Positions 21,687-31,690 of a stretch of DNA of 64,000 bases are shown one piece after another. A model generated the notes under the pieces. That model made no database searches. It was given only the letters and a program-made list of their open reading frames with translations, and was not told the origin of the DNA. Source of the stretch: Marinobacter sp. (GTDB taxonomy: Bacteria; Pseudomonadota; Gammaproteobacteria; Pseudomonadales; Oleiphilaceae); NCBI GenBank assembly GCA_018402255.1, contig JAGYIS010000007.1, forward strand, positions 124,001-188,000. Reading direction: 5' to 3'. Position numbers and translations under genes: made by a program. The first letter of the stretch is position 1; each line of letters opens with the position of its first letter.

Positions 21687-24548
21687 TTGGAAACATCGGA
21701 ATTTGTTATCGGCCAGCGTTGGGTCAGCCACAGTGATACCGCGCTGGGCCTGGGTATTGTTACCGACGTTTCAGGGCGCAGAGTCACGCTTGGCTTTCCT
21801 GCGGCCGATGAGGAGCGCACCTACGCCATCGATAATGCGCCGCTGTCACGCATCATCTATCAACAGGGTGAGGACATTGAAACCTTTGAGGGTGAGCGCT
21901 ACGTGGTGCGCGCAGTTGAAGAACTCAACGGCGTTCTGGTCTATCACGCTGATGATGGCGACGATATCCATCAGATTTCCGAGGTCAAGCTGGCAGGTTC
22001 GGTCAATTTTTCAGCGCCTCAGCAACGTTTGTTTGCCGGTCAATTCGATCGCAACGGTGCTTTCCGTTTGCGGGTTTCCACGCTGCAGCATTTAGACCGA
22101 CTGAGGGCTTCGCCTGCTCAGGGCTTGATTGGTGCTCGCACCCAGCATCTTCCGCATCAGCTCTACATTGCTCACGAAGTGGCCCGCCGCCACGCGCCCC
22201 GGGTATTACTGGCTGATGAAGTCGGTCTGGGTAAAACCATTGAGGCCGGCTTGATCCTGCATTACCAGCTGCACACCGGCCGTGCCCGCCGGGCACTGAT
22301 TGTGGTACCGGATTCGCTGATTCACCAGTGGCTGGTGGAGATGCTGCGCCGCTTTAATCTGCGCTTTTCGATTGTGGATCAGAGCCGTTATGACGACATC
22401 AAGGCTCAGGAAAGCGACGTTGATGCGCTGATGAGTCATATCTTTGGCGATGACGAGCGGATTAATCCGTTCGAGGCCGATCAGCTGGTGTTGTGCAGTC
22501 TCGATTTTCTGGTGAAGAGCGAGCAGGCCCGCAATGATGCGCTTGCGGCCGGCTGGGACTTGATGGTGGTAGACGAAGCGCACCACCTGGCCTGGTCTGA
22601 GGAACAGGCGAGCCCGGAATATGAGGTGGTGGAAAGCCTGTCGGCAGCCAGTAAGGGCTTACTCCTGCTGACCGCGACGCCGGAACAGGTGGGCGTGGCC
22701 AGTCACTTCGCCCGCCTGCGCTTGCTGGATCCGGCTCGCTTTCACGATCTCGAAGCTTTCCGCCAGGACGAACAACAGTACGAGGCCATCAACAAGGTGG
22801 TGCGCCGGTTGCTCGAAGTGCCAGACAGCATCAGCGCAGACGACAAAGCCGCGCTCGCCAACTGGCTTGGCGACGAGCTGAACGAGCTGCTGGCCAGAGA
22901 CAACCCGCATCAGGCCGTCATTGATGCTCTGTTGGACCGTCACGGCACTGGCCGGGTGCTGTTCCGCAACACCCGCGCTGCGATTCAGGGGTTCCCGGCC
23001 CGGCAACCCTTGCCGGAACCACTGCCTTGCCCGCCGCTTTATGATGAGCTGCGCTTCGGCAACATTGGTCTGGCGCCAGAGCAGTCGGTGGATGAAGAAC
23101 AATGGCTGGCGGAAGATCCGCGGGTGGCCTGGCTGGAAAAGAAACTGGCCGGTCTGCGTCCGGCCAAGGTGGTAGTGATCTGTGCCCGCGCCGATACCGC
23201 CATGGCTCTGGAACACTATCTTCAGCTGCGGGCGGGTATTCGCAGTGCGGCGTTCCACGAGCATCTGAGCCTGCTGGAGCGGGATCGGGCGGCCGCCTAT
23301 TTTGCCGACAGCGAGCAGGGCGCCCAGGCGCTGATCTGCTCGGAGATCGGCAGTGAGGGTCGCAACTTCCAGTTTGCTCATCATCTGGTGCTGTTTGACT
23401 TGCCGGCCAATCCGGATTTACTGGAACAGCGCATCGGTCGGCTGGACCGCATTGGCCAGACCCAGGCCATCCGCATTCACATTCCCTATCTGCAGGGTAC
23501 CAGTCAGGAAGTCCAGTACCGCTGGTTTCAGGACGGACTGAACGCCTTTGCAGAGAGCTGCGCGGTCGGCGTGGCGGTGCATGAGCAGGTAAGTGACCAC
23601 TGGCAAAAAGCGCTGGACGGTGACGAGGCCGCGCTGGAGCCCCTGCTGGCGGCCAGCTCGGCGGAAACCCAGCGCCTGAAAACCCTGCTGCATAATGGCC
23701 GGGATGCACTGATTGAGCTGAATTCCTGCCGCCGGGACGAGGCCGATGCGCTGATTGCAAGCATTGAGCAGGAAGAAGGCTCGGCGCAGGTTCGCGATTA
23801 CATGGTGCAGGCCTTTGATATTTTGGGCGTAGACATGGAGGACCACAGCGAGCATGCCGACGTGCTCAAGCCCGGCGAACAATATCAGGCCGGTCATGTG
23901 GCAGAGTTGCCGGAGGACGGTCTGACTGTTACCTGGGAGCGGGAGCAGGCCCTGCAGCGTGAAGATATGGCGTTTATGAGTTGGGAACACCCGATGGTGA
24001 CCGGTATCATGGACTCGGTGACCAGCTCTGGCCTCGGCAAAGCTGCACTGGCCAACTTGTCGGTAAAAGCCCTACCGGCCGGGACTTTGCTGCTGGAAGC
24101 CTTGTTCGCGGTGCATTGCCCGGCACCGGAAAGCTTGCAGCTGACCCGTTATCTGCCGGTGTCTCCGCTGCGATTGGTGGTGGACGTTAACGGTCGGGAC
24201 CTGTCCAACGCCTTGCCTCATGATCGGCTGAATGAGCTCTGTTCCAACATCCGTCGGCGCACCGCCCAAGCCATCGTGCCGCGCATCCGCGCTGAAGTGG
24301 AGACCATGGTTGACCATGTTGAGCAGCTGGCAGCACCGCACCTGTCGTCTTTGCAGGAGAAGGCCCTGGCGCAGGTCGAGGCAGGCTTTGTGCCCGAGGT
24401 TCGTCGGCTGGAGGCCCTGCAAAGAGTTAATCCGGCCATCCGTGACGAAGAGATAGCGTATCTGCGTGGACAACTGGAGGCAGCGAGAGAGGCGGTAGGC
24501 CATGCCAGTCTGGCCCTGGAGGGTATCCGGGTGATCGTTACCTCCTGA
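21687..24548 (+). CDS. rapA: RNA polymerase-associated SWI2/SNF2 ATPase RapA
   Basis: RapA (HepA) binds RNA polymerase and helps it recycle after termination. 953 residues, the usual length. N-terminal Tudor-like region (residues 1-110, FVIGQRWVSHSDTALGLGIV), Walker A in LLADEVGLGKTIEAGL, DEAH box in MVVDEAHHLAW, and the C-terminal helicase motifs EGRNFQFAHHLVLFDLP and EQRIGRLDRIGQ. It starts with TTG at 21687, preceded by GCGGAGG at good spacing. Confidence 0.95.
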   Translation: METSEFVIGQRWVSHSDTALGLGIVTDVSGRRVTLGFPAADEERTYAIDNAPLSRIIYQQGEDIETFEGERYVVRAVEELNGVLVYHADDGDDIHQISEVKLAGSVNFSAPQQRLFAGQFDRNGAFRLRVSTLQHLDRLRASPAQGLIGARTQHLPHQLYIAHEVARRHAPRVLLADEVGLGKTIEAGLILHYQLHTGRARRALIVVPDSLIHQWLVEMLRRFNLRFSIVDQSRYDDIKAQESDVDALMSHIFGDDERINPFEADQLVLCSLDFLVKSEQARNDALAAGWDLMVVDEAHHLAWSEEQASPEYEVVESLSAASKGLLLLTATPEQVGVASHFARLRLLDPARFHDLEAFRQDEQQYEAINKVVRRLLEVPDSISADDKAALANWLGDELNELLARDNPHQAVIDALLDRHGTGRVLFRNTRAAIQGFPARQPLPEPLPCPPLYDELRFGNIGLAPEQSVDEEQWLAEDPRVAWLEKKLAGLRPAKVVVICARADTAMALEHYLQLRAGIRSAAFHEHLSLLERDRAAAYFADSEQGAQALICSEIGSEGRNFQFAHHLVLFDLPANPDLLEQRIGRLDRIGQTQAIRIHIPYLQGTSQEVQYRWFQDGLNAFAESCAVGVAVHEQVSDHWQKALDGDEAALEPLLAASSAETQRLKTLLHNGRDALIELNSCRRDEADALIASIEQEEGSAQVRDYMVQAFDILGVDMEDHSEHADVLKPGEQYQAGHVAELPEDGLTVTWEREQALQREDMAFMSWEHPMVTGIMDSVTSSGLGKAALANLSVKALPAGTLLLEALFAVHCPAPESLQLTRYLPVSPLRLVVDVNGRDLSNALPHDRLNELCSNIRRRTAQAIVPRIRAEVETMVDHVEQLAAPHLSSLQEKALAQVEAGFVPEVRRLEALQRVNPAIRDEEIAYLRGQLEAAREAVGHASLALEGIRVIVTS

Positions 24549-24630
24549 GTGGGTAACGGTCGGGAACGTGTCGCGATCTGGCAAGATGACATCTGATAGA
24601 GTAAGTTGAGCGTAACGAAGTGTTATAAGA

Positions 24631-24649
24631 CTTTGGTTGTTATCCAAAG
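24631..24649. promoter_or_regulatory. Inverted repeat before fadE, candidate operator
   Basis: CTTTGG (24631-24636) and CCAAAG (24644-24649) are complementary half sites seven bases apart, 33 bases before the fadE start. The position suits a regulator of fatty-acid degradation or an RNA hairpin. No specific regulator can be named. Confidence 0.25.
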
Positions 24650-24682
24650 CATCAAATCCATGGAAGACAGAGAGATCCTGAG

Positions 24683-27130
24683 ATGACGTTGATTCTGTTT
24701 CTGGTAGCACTGGCCGGCCTGTTGTTTGTGCTGCGCCGCGAATCGGGTGCCAAGCCCGCCATCGGTGTGATGGTTGTGGTTGGCGCGGTGTCCTTGTTTA
24801 CGGCCTCTGGATGGCTGGCGCTGGTGCTGTTTATCGGTGCTGGTATCACGGCGGTTGCAGGACTGCCGCAGTTCCGTATCAACTGGCTGACCCCTCGCGT
24901 TTTTGCGATGTTTAAGAAGGTGGCACCAAAAGTGTCCGAAACCGAGAAGGTTGCGCTGGAAGCGGGTACTGTCGGTTGGGACGGTGAGTTGTTCACCGGG
25001 CGCCCGGACTGGCATAACCTGCTGATCAATCGCCACACCGGTCTGAGCGAGGCGGAGCAGTCGTTCGTCGATAACCAGTGCACCCAAGCCATTTCCATGT
25101 GTAATGCCTGGGATTTGGCTGTTGAGCGCGCTGACCTTCCGAAAGCTGTTTGGGACTTGCTCAAGAAAGAGAAGTTTTTCGGGATGATCATCCCGGAAGA
25201 GTACGGCGGCTTGGGGTTCTCGGCTAAAGCACAGACAGCGGTGCTGCAAAAGCTGGCAGCCAACGAAATGTTGATGGTCACCGTGGGTGTGCCCAACTCC
25301 CTCGGCCCCGGCGAGCTGCTGGTAAAATACGGTACTGAAGATCAGAAAAAATATTACCTTCCGAGGTTGGCGGATGGCCGCGAGATTCCCTGTTTTGGCC
25401 TGACCGGTCCCCGTGCTGGCTCTGACGCCACCTCGCTGCCCGACACCGGCATCGTGTGCAAGCAGACAGTCGATGGCAAAGAAGTGTTGGGTATTCGCCT
25501 CAATTTCGAGAAGCGTTGGATTACCCTGGCGCCGGTGGCCACCGTGGTTGGCCTGGCGTTCCGCATGTTTGATCCGGATGGTCTGCTGGGCGAGACCGAA
25601 GACTACGGTATTACCTGCGCCTTGATACCGCGGGATACCGATGGCATGGAAATCGGCCGTCGTCACTGCCCGATCGGCACCCCGTTTATGAACGGTCCGA
25701 TTAAAGGTACCGATGTGTTTATTCCGCTGGACTACATCATAGGCGGACAGGAAATGGCTGGTCAGGGCTGGCGCATGCTGGTTGAGTGCCTGTCGGTTGG
25801 TCGATGCATTACCCTGCCGTCCGGAGCGGCTGGTGGCGCGGCTTATGCTGTGGGCACGGCGGGTGGCTTTACCCGTGTTCGCCGCCAGTTCAATACCCCG
25901 GTGGCAGAGATGGAGGGCGTACAGGCGCCTTTGGCCCGGATTGCGGCCAAGACCTATATCACCCAGGCGGCCGTTAACCACACCGCCAATATGATCGATA
26001 AGGGCGAAAAGCCGGCGGTGCCGTCGGCCATTCTCAAGTACCATCTGACTGAGTTCTCCCGTGACATCCTGACGGACGCTATGGACGTGCACGGTGGTAA
26101 AGCGGTCACCCTGGGGCCCCGTAATTATCTTGGTATTGGCTACAGTGGCTCGGCGGTCTCGATCACTGTTGAGGGTGCCAACATCATGACCCGCAGCCTG
26201 ATGATCTTTGGCCAGGGTGCCATTCGCTGCCATCCCTATGTGCTGAAAGAGCTGGCGGCCAAGGATAACGACGATCTGAAGGCGTTCGACGAGGCCTTCT
26301 TTGGCCATGCCGGTCTGATCTTTGGCAATGCCGCTCGAGCGTTTACTCAGGCCCTGAGTATTGGCAAGGCCGACGTACCGTTTGACAGTGCTTCCCGCAA
26401 GTACGCTCAGGCCCTGGCGCGGTTCAGTTCTGCCTTCGGTTTGTGCGCCGACGCTGCCATGACCACCCTGGGTGGCGAGCTGAAAATGCGTGAGCTGATT
26501 TCCGCTCGTCTGGGCGACATGCTGTCCAATCTGTATCTGGCGTCGATGGTGCTGAAGAACTGGCACGAAACCCAGCCGGTTGAGGGCGAGAAAGAGATTA
26601 TGCAATACAGCCTGGCGTTCTTGCTGCACCGGACTGAGCAGGCGCTGGACGAGTTCCTGCAGAACCTGCCCAACCGACCGGTCGCCATGGCGCTGCGTGT
26701 GATCACCTTGCCGTTGGGTTGCCGCTGGGATGCCCCGCACGACGACCTGGCCCGCAAGCTGGCCCGTTCGATCTCGACGGATACGCCGATTCGGAACAAG
26801 CTGATGGCGGGCGCCTGGACCACCGATGGTGAGGGCACCGTCGAAAACCCGGTAGCTCGCTATAACGGGCTGCTCAAGGACTATGACAAGGCTGAACAGC
26901 TTTATCGCAAGGCCAACAAGGCCTACGCCAAAGGTGAGTTGCCGATGACCGCGCTGCATCCCGAAGAGCGCTTTGAAGCGGCGTTGTCGGCGGGCATCTT
27001 CAGTAAGGAAGAGGCAGACTTCATGCGTCAGTACGAAGCCGTTGTGTTGGAAATGCTGACGGTCGACGACTTCCCCTTTGATGAGTTTGCCCGTGATAAA
27101 GACACGCTCATAGACCACAACCCGGCCTGA
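24683..27130 (+). CDS. fadE: Acyl-CoA dehydrogenase FadE
   Basis: The flavin enzyme of the first beta-oxidation step (acyl-CoA to trans-2-enoyl-CoA). 815 residues, the length of the E. coli FadE type. An N-terminal membrane region (residues 1-55, LILFLVALAGLLFVLRR) anchors it. The dehydrogenase core includes FGMIIPEEYGGLGFSAKAQ, CFGLTGPRAGSDA and the C-terminal FadE-specific domain (LEQ-type region LPNRPVAMALRVITLPLG). Preceded by GAGAGATC. CrcB follows after 14 bases. In a hydrocarbon-using host it would serve oxidation of alkane-derived fatty acids. Confidence 0.95.
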   Translation: MTLILFLVALAGLLFVLRRESGAKPAIGVMVVVGAVSLFTASGWLALVLFIGAGITAVAGLPQFRINWLTPRVFAMFKKVAPKVSETEKVALEAGTVGWDGELFTGRPDWHNLLINRHTGLSEAEQSFVDNQCTQAISMCNAWDLAVERADLPKAVWDLLKKEKFFGMIIPEEYGGLGFSAKAQTAVLQKLAANEMLMVTVGVPNSLGPGELLVKYGTEDQKKYYLPRLADGREIPCFGLTGPRAGSDATSLPDTGIVCKQTVDGKEVLGIRLNFEKRWITLAPVATVVGLAFRMFDPDGLLGETEDYGITCALIPRDTDGMEIGRRHCPIGTPFMNGPIKGTDVFIPLDYIIGGQEMAGQGWRMLVECLSVGRCITLPSGAAGGAAYAVGTAGGFTRVRRQFNTPVAEMEGVQAPLARIAAKTYITQAAVNHTANMIDKGEKPAVPSAILKYHLTEFSRDILTDAMDVHGGKAVTLGPRNYLGIGYSGSAVSITVEGANIMTRSLMIFGQGAIRCHPYVLKELAAKDNDDLKAFDEAFFGHAGLIFGNAARAFTQALSIGKADVPFDSASRKYAQALARFSSAFGLCADAAMTTLGGELKMRELISARLGDMLSNLYLASMVLKNWHETQPVEGEKEIMQYSLAFLLHRTEQALDEFLQNLPNRPVAMALRVITLPLGCRWDAPHDDLARKLARSISTDTPIRNKLMAGAWTTDGEGTVENPVARYNGLLKDYDKAEQLYRKANKAYAKGELPMTALHPEERFEAALSAGIFSKEEADFMRQYEAVVLEMLTVDDFPFDEFARDKDTLIDHNPA

Positions 27131-27144
27131 CCGGGTCGGTCGCT

Positions 27145-27525
27145 ATGTGGTTGTCTTTCATAGCTGTCAGTGTTGGCGCCGTTATCGGCGCCAACCTGCG
27201 TTGGGTCCTCGGACTTTGGCTGAATGCCAGTTATCACGCGATCCCCTGGGGAACTCTGGTGGCCAATCTGAGTGGTGGCTGGATGGTGGGCTTGCTGATC
27301 GGGTTTTTCACCCAGAGCAATGCTCTGGCTCCTGAGTGGCGGCTCTTCGCCATCACTGGCCTGTGCGGTGCCTTGACCACCTTCTCAACCTTTTCTCTGG
27401 AAATGTTCAGCGCCCTGCAGGAAGGCAAGTGGGCGATGGCGATCACCGGAATTCTGGCCCACGTGCTCGGGTCGCTCCTGATGACGGCGTTGGGGTTCTA
27501 CACTTTCACTCTGATCAAGGGCTGA
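27145..27525 (+). CDS. crcB: Fluoride channel CrcB/FluC
   Basis: A 126-residue four-helix inner-membrane protein that exports fluoride as a dual-topology dimer. Family motifs are GANLRWVLGLWL (residue 15), WGTLVANLSGGWMVG (near residue 36) and GLCGALTTFSTFSLE (near residue 73, the fluoride-lining Phe/Thr region). No fluoride riboswitch is visible upstream; it follows fadE by 14 bases and is probably on its transcript. Confidence 0.92.
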   Translation: MWLSFIAVSVGAVIGANLRWVLGLWLNASYHAIPWGTLVANLSGGWMVGLLIGFFTQSNALAPEWRLFAITGLCGALTTFSTFSLEMFSALQEGKWAMAITGILAHVLGSLLMTALGFYTFTLIKG

Positions 27526-27587
27526 GCAGTATTTTGGGGCCTGGTCAGACTGTGTACCACTACCTACATAAATTCTTGAAATTGCCC

Positions 27588-27616
27588 TTGGCAAGCCGGG
27601 AATTCCAGAGTAGAGT
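27588..27616 (+). promoter_or_regulatory. Sigma-70 promoter of the cold-shock gene
   Basis: TTGGCA (27588-27593), 17-base spacer, TAGAGT (27611-27616). It would give a leader of about 165 bases before the start codon, as is usual for cold-shock genes whose leader is a thermosensor. Confidence 0.5.
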
Positions 27617-27787
27617 GGTTTTCGTAGGAAAGATTAGCACAGCAGTTCATGAATAAGACGTACCTCCGCAGTTAGTAGTGACCGTCCTGTTTTTGATTCC
27701 GCGAGTTCAGTTTTTCCGCTAAACGCTGACCAGCGCCGTGCAGGTTTCTGGCAGCAGATAATATGATTGATTTCAGGAAGTTTAAGT

Positions 27788-27994
27788 ATGTCTACTACTA
27801 CCGGTACTGTTAAGTTCTTCAACGAAGCTAAAGGCTTTGGCTTTATCACTCGTGAAGGCGGCCCGGACGTATTCGTTCACTACAGCGCCATCCAGGGCTC
27901 TGGTTTCAAGACTCTGGCCGAAGGCCAGCAGGTCGAGTTCACCGTTACTCAGGGCCAGAAAGGTCCTCAGGCGGAGAACGTTGTTCCTCTGTAA
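27788..27994 (+). CDS. Cold-shock protein, CspA family
   Basis: A 68-residue single OB-fold nucleic-acid-binding protein. RNP1 KGFGFIT and RNP2 VFVHYSAI are both intact, and [15 protein letters not shown] is the standard N-terminus. ATG 27788 has GGAAG just upstream; an in-frame ATG at 27767 would add seven unrelated residues. A long leader precedes it and a strong terminator follows. Which paralogue it is cannot be told. Confidence 0.95.
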   Translation: MSTTTGTVKFFNEAKGFGFITREGGPDVFVHYSAIQGSGFKTLAEGQQVEFTVTQGQKGPQAENVVPL

Positions 27995-28015
27995 CCTTTA
28001 CAGGTTGAGGAACAT

Positions 28016-28043
28016 CAAAAAGGCAGCCTCGGCTGCCTTTTTG
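28016..28043. terminator. Bidirectional terminator between the cold-shock and dienelactone hydrolase genes
   Basis: AGGCAGC (28021-28027) and GCTGCCT (28032-28038) form the stem, with A5 before and T5 after, so it works on both strands. It separates the convergent cold-shock gene and the hydrolase that ends at 28063. Confidence 0.88.
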
Positions 28044-28062
28044 CGTATCTGACGGCTGAGTT

Positions 28063-28866
28063 TCAGTCGGCAAATATTTCCTGGTAAAACCGCATCGTGC
28101 CATCCCACGAGCGCATGGCGGCGCTTTCATCATAGGCAATCGGCATTCCGAATTTCTCGGCCACCTCATCGGCACCTGGGTTGGTGAATGAGTGAGTTAC
28201 ACCGGGGAAGTTGACCAGCGTAAGATCCACCTCTGCGTTCTGCATTTCTCGCACCAGACCGGCCACTTGCTCAGACGGTACCATCGGGTCAGCACCGCCG
28301 GTGTAGACCTGAACCCTGGCTTTGACTGCGCCAGCTTCTGCCTGAATCGGGCTGCCAAGAGCTCCGTGGTAACTTACAACCCCATCGAGATCGACACCCA
28401 TGCGGGCCATGTTGAGGACAACCGCACCGCCGAAGCAATAGCCTTGCGCTGCGATTTTGTCTGAATTGACGCTGGCGTGGCTCTGGAGAATTTCCTTGGC
28501 TTTCAGGAACCGGGCCTTGACCTGTTCCATGTTGCTGGTGGCCTCCTGCATGAACTCCTGAGCGGTATCCGGGTGTTCAGCCAGTTTGCCGTCACCGTAC
28601 ATGTCGAGGGCGAAGGCAGTGTAACCGGAGGCCGCCAGTTTTTCGGCTTGCTCCCGCGCGAAGGAGTTATGGCCCCACCACTCATGCACCACCAGCACGC
28701 CTGGGCGTTTGCCTTCCTGTTCATCGTCCCAGGCCAGGTAACCACTGAATGATTGACCGTCGACTTCATAGGTGATCTGTTCTGTTTGCAGTTCAGCCTG
28801 TGCGCTGGCTCCAGCGACGGCGAGGGTCAGCGCGGTGGCGCGTGCCGTTGTTTTTATTGAAATCAT
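28063..28866 (-). CDS. Dienelactone hydrolase family protein, exported
   Basis: A 267-residue alpha/beta hydrolase. A signal peptide (MISIKTTARATALTLAVAGA, cleavage near SAQA) suggests periplasmic location. The catalytic triad of the family is visible: Cys in GYCFGGAVV, Asp in GADPMVP and His in GVTHSFTNP. EWWGHNSFAREQAEKLA is also typical. The natural substrate is unknown. ATG 28866 follows CGGAG; a GTG four codons earlier would fuse with that ribosome site. Confidence 0.88.
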   Translation of the reverse strand: MISIKTTARATALTLAVAGASAQAELQTEQITYEVDGQSFSGYLAWDDEQEGKRPGVLVVHEWWGHNSFAREQAEKLAASGYTAFALDMYGDGKLAEHPDTAQEFMQEATSNMEQVKARFLKAKEILQSHASVNSDKIAAQGYCFGGAVVLNMARMGVDLDGVVSYHGALGSPIQAEAGAVKARVQVYTGGADPMVPSEQVAGLVREMQNAEVDLTLVNFPGVTHSFTNPGADEVAEKFGMPIAYDESAAMRSWDGTMRFYQEIFAD

Positions 28867-29113
28867 GTAGTTGTTCACTCCGTGTGTGGGTTGGATAGTC
28901 CTTCTATTACGACCAGCTTTACCGGTTCGATGACTGCATGTCTAAGAACGAAACGATCCAACTAGTCAGCCTTGTTCGATAAAATAGCATAAGCCTGCTC
29001 TGTTAACCTGGCTAAACTTGACTATAGTAAAGGGCAGGAACGGTGATAAGTTCGAACTTGTTTGGGCGCCGTATCCACCCATACCAATAACATTAATAAC
29101 GAGGGGGTGGTCT

Positions 29114-29726
29114 ATGCTCCTGTCACACGCGTTTGGTCTGTTTACTCACCCGGACCAAGAGTGGGCATCCATAAAGAAAGAACACGAACATCCAACCCGG
29201 CTGTACGTGACCTACGTGGTCATTCTGGCCGCGATCGCTCCGATCTGTGCCTACATATCAACCGCGCATTTTGGTTGGTCGGTGGGTAATGAGCGGTTGA
29301 TCAAACTGACCGAAATAAGCGCCTATCCAGCTCAGCGTATTGACATACCTTGCGATGCTGGTTGGAGTGTTTGCCTTGGGTTACGCCATTAACTGGATGG
29401 CGAAAACCTACGGTGCCAAGGAGGAACACGTTCCTTCCAATGGCATCGCTCTGGCAGCTTATTCTTGCACACCGCTGTTTCTGGCGGGCTTTGCGCTGTT
29501 GTACCCGGTGCCCTGGTTTAACGCCATCGTGTTTCTGGTGGCGGCTTGCTACGGTGCCTGGCTCATGTTTGATGGCTTGCCCATCGTCATGGGTATCGAA
29601 AAGGATCGCGCTGTGATGTACGCCGGGGCACTGCTAACCGTGGCTCTGGTGATACTGGTCTCGACCCGGGTCGGCTCGGTGTTGCTCTGGAACCTGGGTG
29701 TTGGCCCGGTGTTCATCAGTGGGTGA
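29114..29726 (+). pseudogene. Yip1-family membrane protein, one +1 frameshift
   Basis: A small multi-pass membrane protein (about 203 residues if repaired) of the Yip1 family, function unknown in bacteria. The first part (MLLSHAFGLFTHPDQEWASI) is in one frame up to KLTEIS near 29320. The rest (IQLSVLTYLAMLVGVFALGYAINWMAKTYG to the C-terminus) is in the next frame. Removing one C of the pair 29322-29323 joins them as EISAIQLSV. Five or so hydrophobic segments then result. A GAGGGGG ribosome site precedes ATG 29114 and a good terminator follows. Confidence 0.75.
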
Positions 29727-29750
29727 CGACCGGTAAAATCTGAAGACATG

Positions 29751-29780
29751 AAAAACGGGGGCTTTGGTCCCCGTTTTTTT
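29751..29780 (+). terminator. Intrinsic terminator after the Yip1 gene
   Basis: AAAAACGGGG (29751-29760) pairs with CCCCGTTTTT (29769-29778) around an eight-base loop, ending in seven Ts. It closes the Yip1 transcript, 25 bases after its stop. Confidence 0.88.
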
Positions 29781-29947
29781 GTGACCGAATTCTAAGGTTT
29801 CCCCTGGTTGTCGGAATTTGCCACAGACCTGTCGCAATCCGGCAACGCGTTCTTCATGTCCGCAGTCTAGCTTCGAAAGAGCTGTCGCGTGTCCGCACGG
29901 TCAGGGCTGGCAGGTCAGAAGAGCAAAAAACCAAACAGGGGACGATC

Positions 29948-31690
29948 ATGGCAAGACTTTCACGCAGGGATTTTCTGAAGGCATCCGCGATGGGTATGGG
30001 CGCCGTTGTTATCTCAACCGGCCTGGCCGGCTGTGTTCTGGATAGCAAGGATAAACGAACGGTGGCGTTCAGTCATGGCGTCGCCAGCGGCGATCCGCTG
30101 CAGGACAGTGTCATTCTCTGGACACGGGTGGTACCGGAGCGCGGATCTTCCGTGCAGGTTGGTTGGGAAATTGCGGAGGATGAAAACTTTACCCGGCTGA
30201 TTCAATCGGGCACCGCGGACGCGTCTGAACAGCATGACTTCACTATCAAGGTTGATGCGCAGGGCCTGAATGCGGGCCAAACGTATTACTACCGGTTCCG
30301 GTCCGCAAACAAGACGTCTCCGGTTGGGATAACCCGCACCCTGCCCGATGGCAGTGTTGATCGGGTGAAATTGGCGGTAGTGTCCTGCTCACATTATCCG
30401 GCCGGTTATTTCAACGTCTACAAGGAAGTGGCCGCCCAGGAGGGTCTGGATGCGATTGTGCACCTTGGTGATTATATCTACGAATACAGCAGCGACAGCA
30501 CCAGCTATGCCGCCGCCGATGCAGGGGATCTGGGACGCACTTTCCCGGAGGATAACAATCTCGAGTTGATCACGCTGACCGATTATCGACGCCGGTACGA
30601 TATCTACCGAACCGACGTCGACCTTCAGCTACTGCATCAAAAACTGCCGTTTATCGTGGTCTGGGATGATCACGAAGTGGCCAACGATACCTGGCTAAAC
30701 GGTGCCGAGAATCATAACCCCGATCAGGGTGACGGCGACTTCACCGAGCGCAAGATCGCAGCGCTTCGTGCCTTCTTTGAATGGATGCCGATCCGACCGG
30801 TGATTGAAGGCAGTCAAGAAACCATTTACCGGAGTTTCCGGTTTGGTGATCTGGTGGATCTGCACATGCTGGATACCCGGATCATTGGTCGGGACCAGCA
30901 GCTGGACTACATGGATTATCTGGGGGAAGGCGGCCTCAACGTTGCCCAGTTCACTGCTGACGTGTCTGACGCCAATCGCACCTTGCTGGGGGCCGAACAG
31001 CAGTTGTGGCTGCAGGCCGCCCTGGCCTCAAGTGCTGCCACCTGGCAGGTTCTGGGCCAGCAGGTACTGATGGGACGAATGAATCTGCCGGCGGAGCTGT
31101 TGATGGCCATCGCCACGCAACAGCTCGAAGGCGTGCCGCAGGCGCTGGCCGAACTGGCCACGATCAAAGTAAGAATTTTGCAGGGAGACCCGAGCGTCAC
31201 CGATCAGGAGCGGGCCAGGCTTGAGTTGTCTGCGCCTTACAATCTGGATGCCTGGGATGGCTATCAGTTCGAGAGAGAAACGGTGCTGGGGACCGCCAGG
31301 CAACTGAACAAGAACCTGGTGGTGTTGGCCGGCGATACCCACAATGCCTGGGCGAACAATCTGAAAGACAGGGATGGCCATCAGGTCGGTGTGGAGTTTG
31401 CCACTGCCTCGGTCACCTCGCCGGGCCTGGAAGGGTACCTGGGGCTGCCGGACGCGATGATTCCGGACGCTGAGCAAGGCATCGGGTTGTTAGTTGATGA
31501 CCTGGAGTACCTCAACATCAGCCAGAGAGGCTATATGCTGGTTACTTTCACGCCAGATGAGGCCCGTGCAGACTGGTATTTCCTGGATACGGTAAAAAGC
31601 CGGGAATACGAGGTCGACACCCAGGCTGCGACATCTATGCGAGTGCTGCCAGGTGCCGGCAATCGCAGCCTGGAACCTGTCGCGGGTTGA
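29948..31690 (+). CDS. phoD: PhoD-family alkaline phosphatase/phosphodiesterase, Tat-exported
   Basis: A 580-residue metallophosphoesterase releasing phosphate from organic esters outside the cytoplasm. A twin-arginine signal is at the N-terminus (SRRDFLKASAMGMGAVV), and LAGC near residue 29 could be a lipobox. The PhoD N-terminal domain starts at FSHGVASGDPLQDSVILWTR. Metal-site motifs are VVSCSHYPAGYFNVY, HLGDYIYEY, VVWDDHEVANDTW and LAGDTHNAW. The upstream region has only weak resemblance to a Pho box, so PhoB control is not shown directly, though the window carries much of the Pho regulon. Confidence 0.92.
   Translation: MARLSRRDFLKASAMGMGAVVISTGLAGCVLDSKDKRTVAFSHGVASGDPLQDSVILWTRVVPERGSSVQVGWEIAEDENFTRLIQSGTADASEQHDFTIKVDAQGLNAGQTYYYRFRSANKTSPVGITRTLPDGSVDRVKLAVVSCSHYPAGYFNVYKEVAAQEGLDAIVHLGDYIYEYSSDSTSYAAADAGDLGRTFPEDNNLELITLTDYRRRYDIYRTDVDLQLLHQKLPFIVVWDDHEVANDTWLNGAENHNPDQGDGDFTERKIAALRAFFEWMPIRPVIEGSQETIYRSFRFGDLVDLHMLDTRIIGRDQQLDYMDYLGEGGLNVAQFTADVSDANRTLLGAEQQLWLQAALASSAATWQVLGQQVLMGRMNLPAELLMAIATQQLEGVPQALAELATIKVRILQGDPSVTDQERARLELSAPYNLDAWDGYQFERETVLGTARQLNKNLVVLAGDTHNAWANNLKDRDGHQVGVEFATASVTSPGLEGYLGLPDAMIPDAEQGIGLLVDDLEYLNISQRGYMLVTFTPDEARADWYFLDTVKSREYEVDTQAATSMRVLPGAGNRSLEPVAG

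Noticed and set aside
24623..27118. An 831-codon open frame antisense to fadE
   Set aside because: It mirrors fadE codon positions and has no ribosome site or domain; GC-rich genes often give such shadows.
27028..27237. A 69-codon minus-strand frame over the fadE/crcB junction
   Set aside because: Covers two well-supported plus-strand genes and has no motif or ribosome site.
29811..29900. A Pho box before phoD (CTGTCGC-N4-CGGCAAC at about 29829)
   Set aside because: Only 5 and 4 of 7 bases fit the half sites, and no -10 lies at the expected distance.
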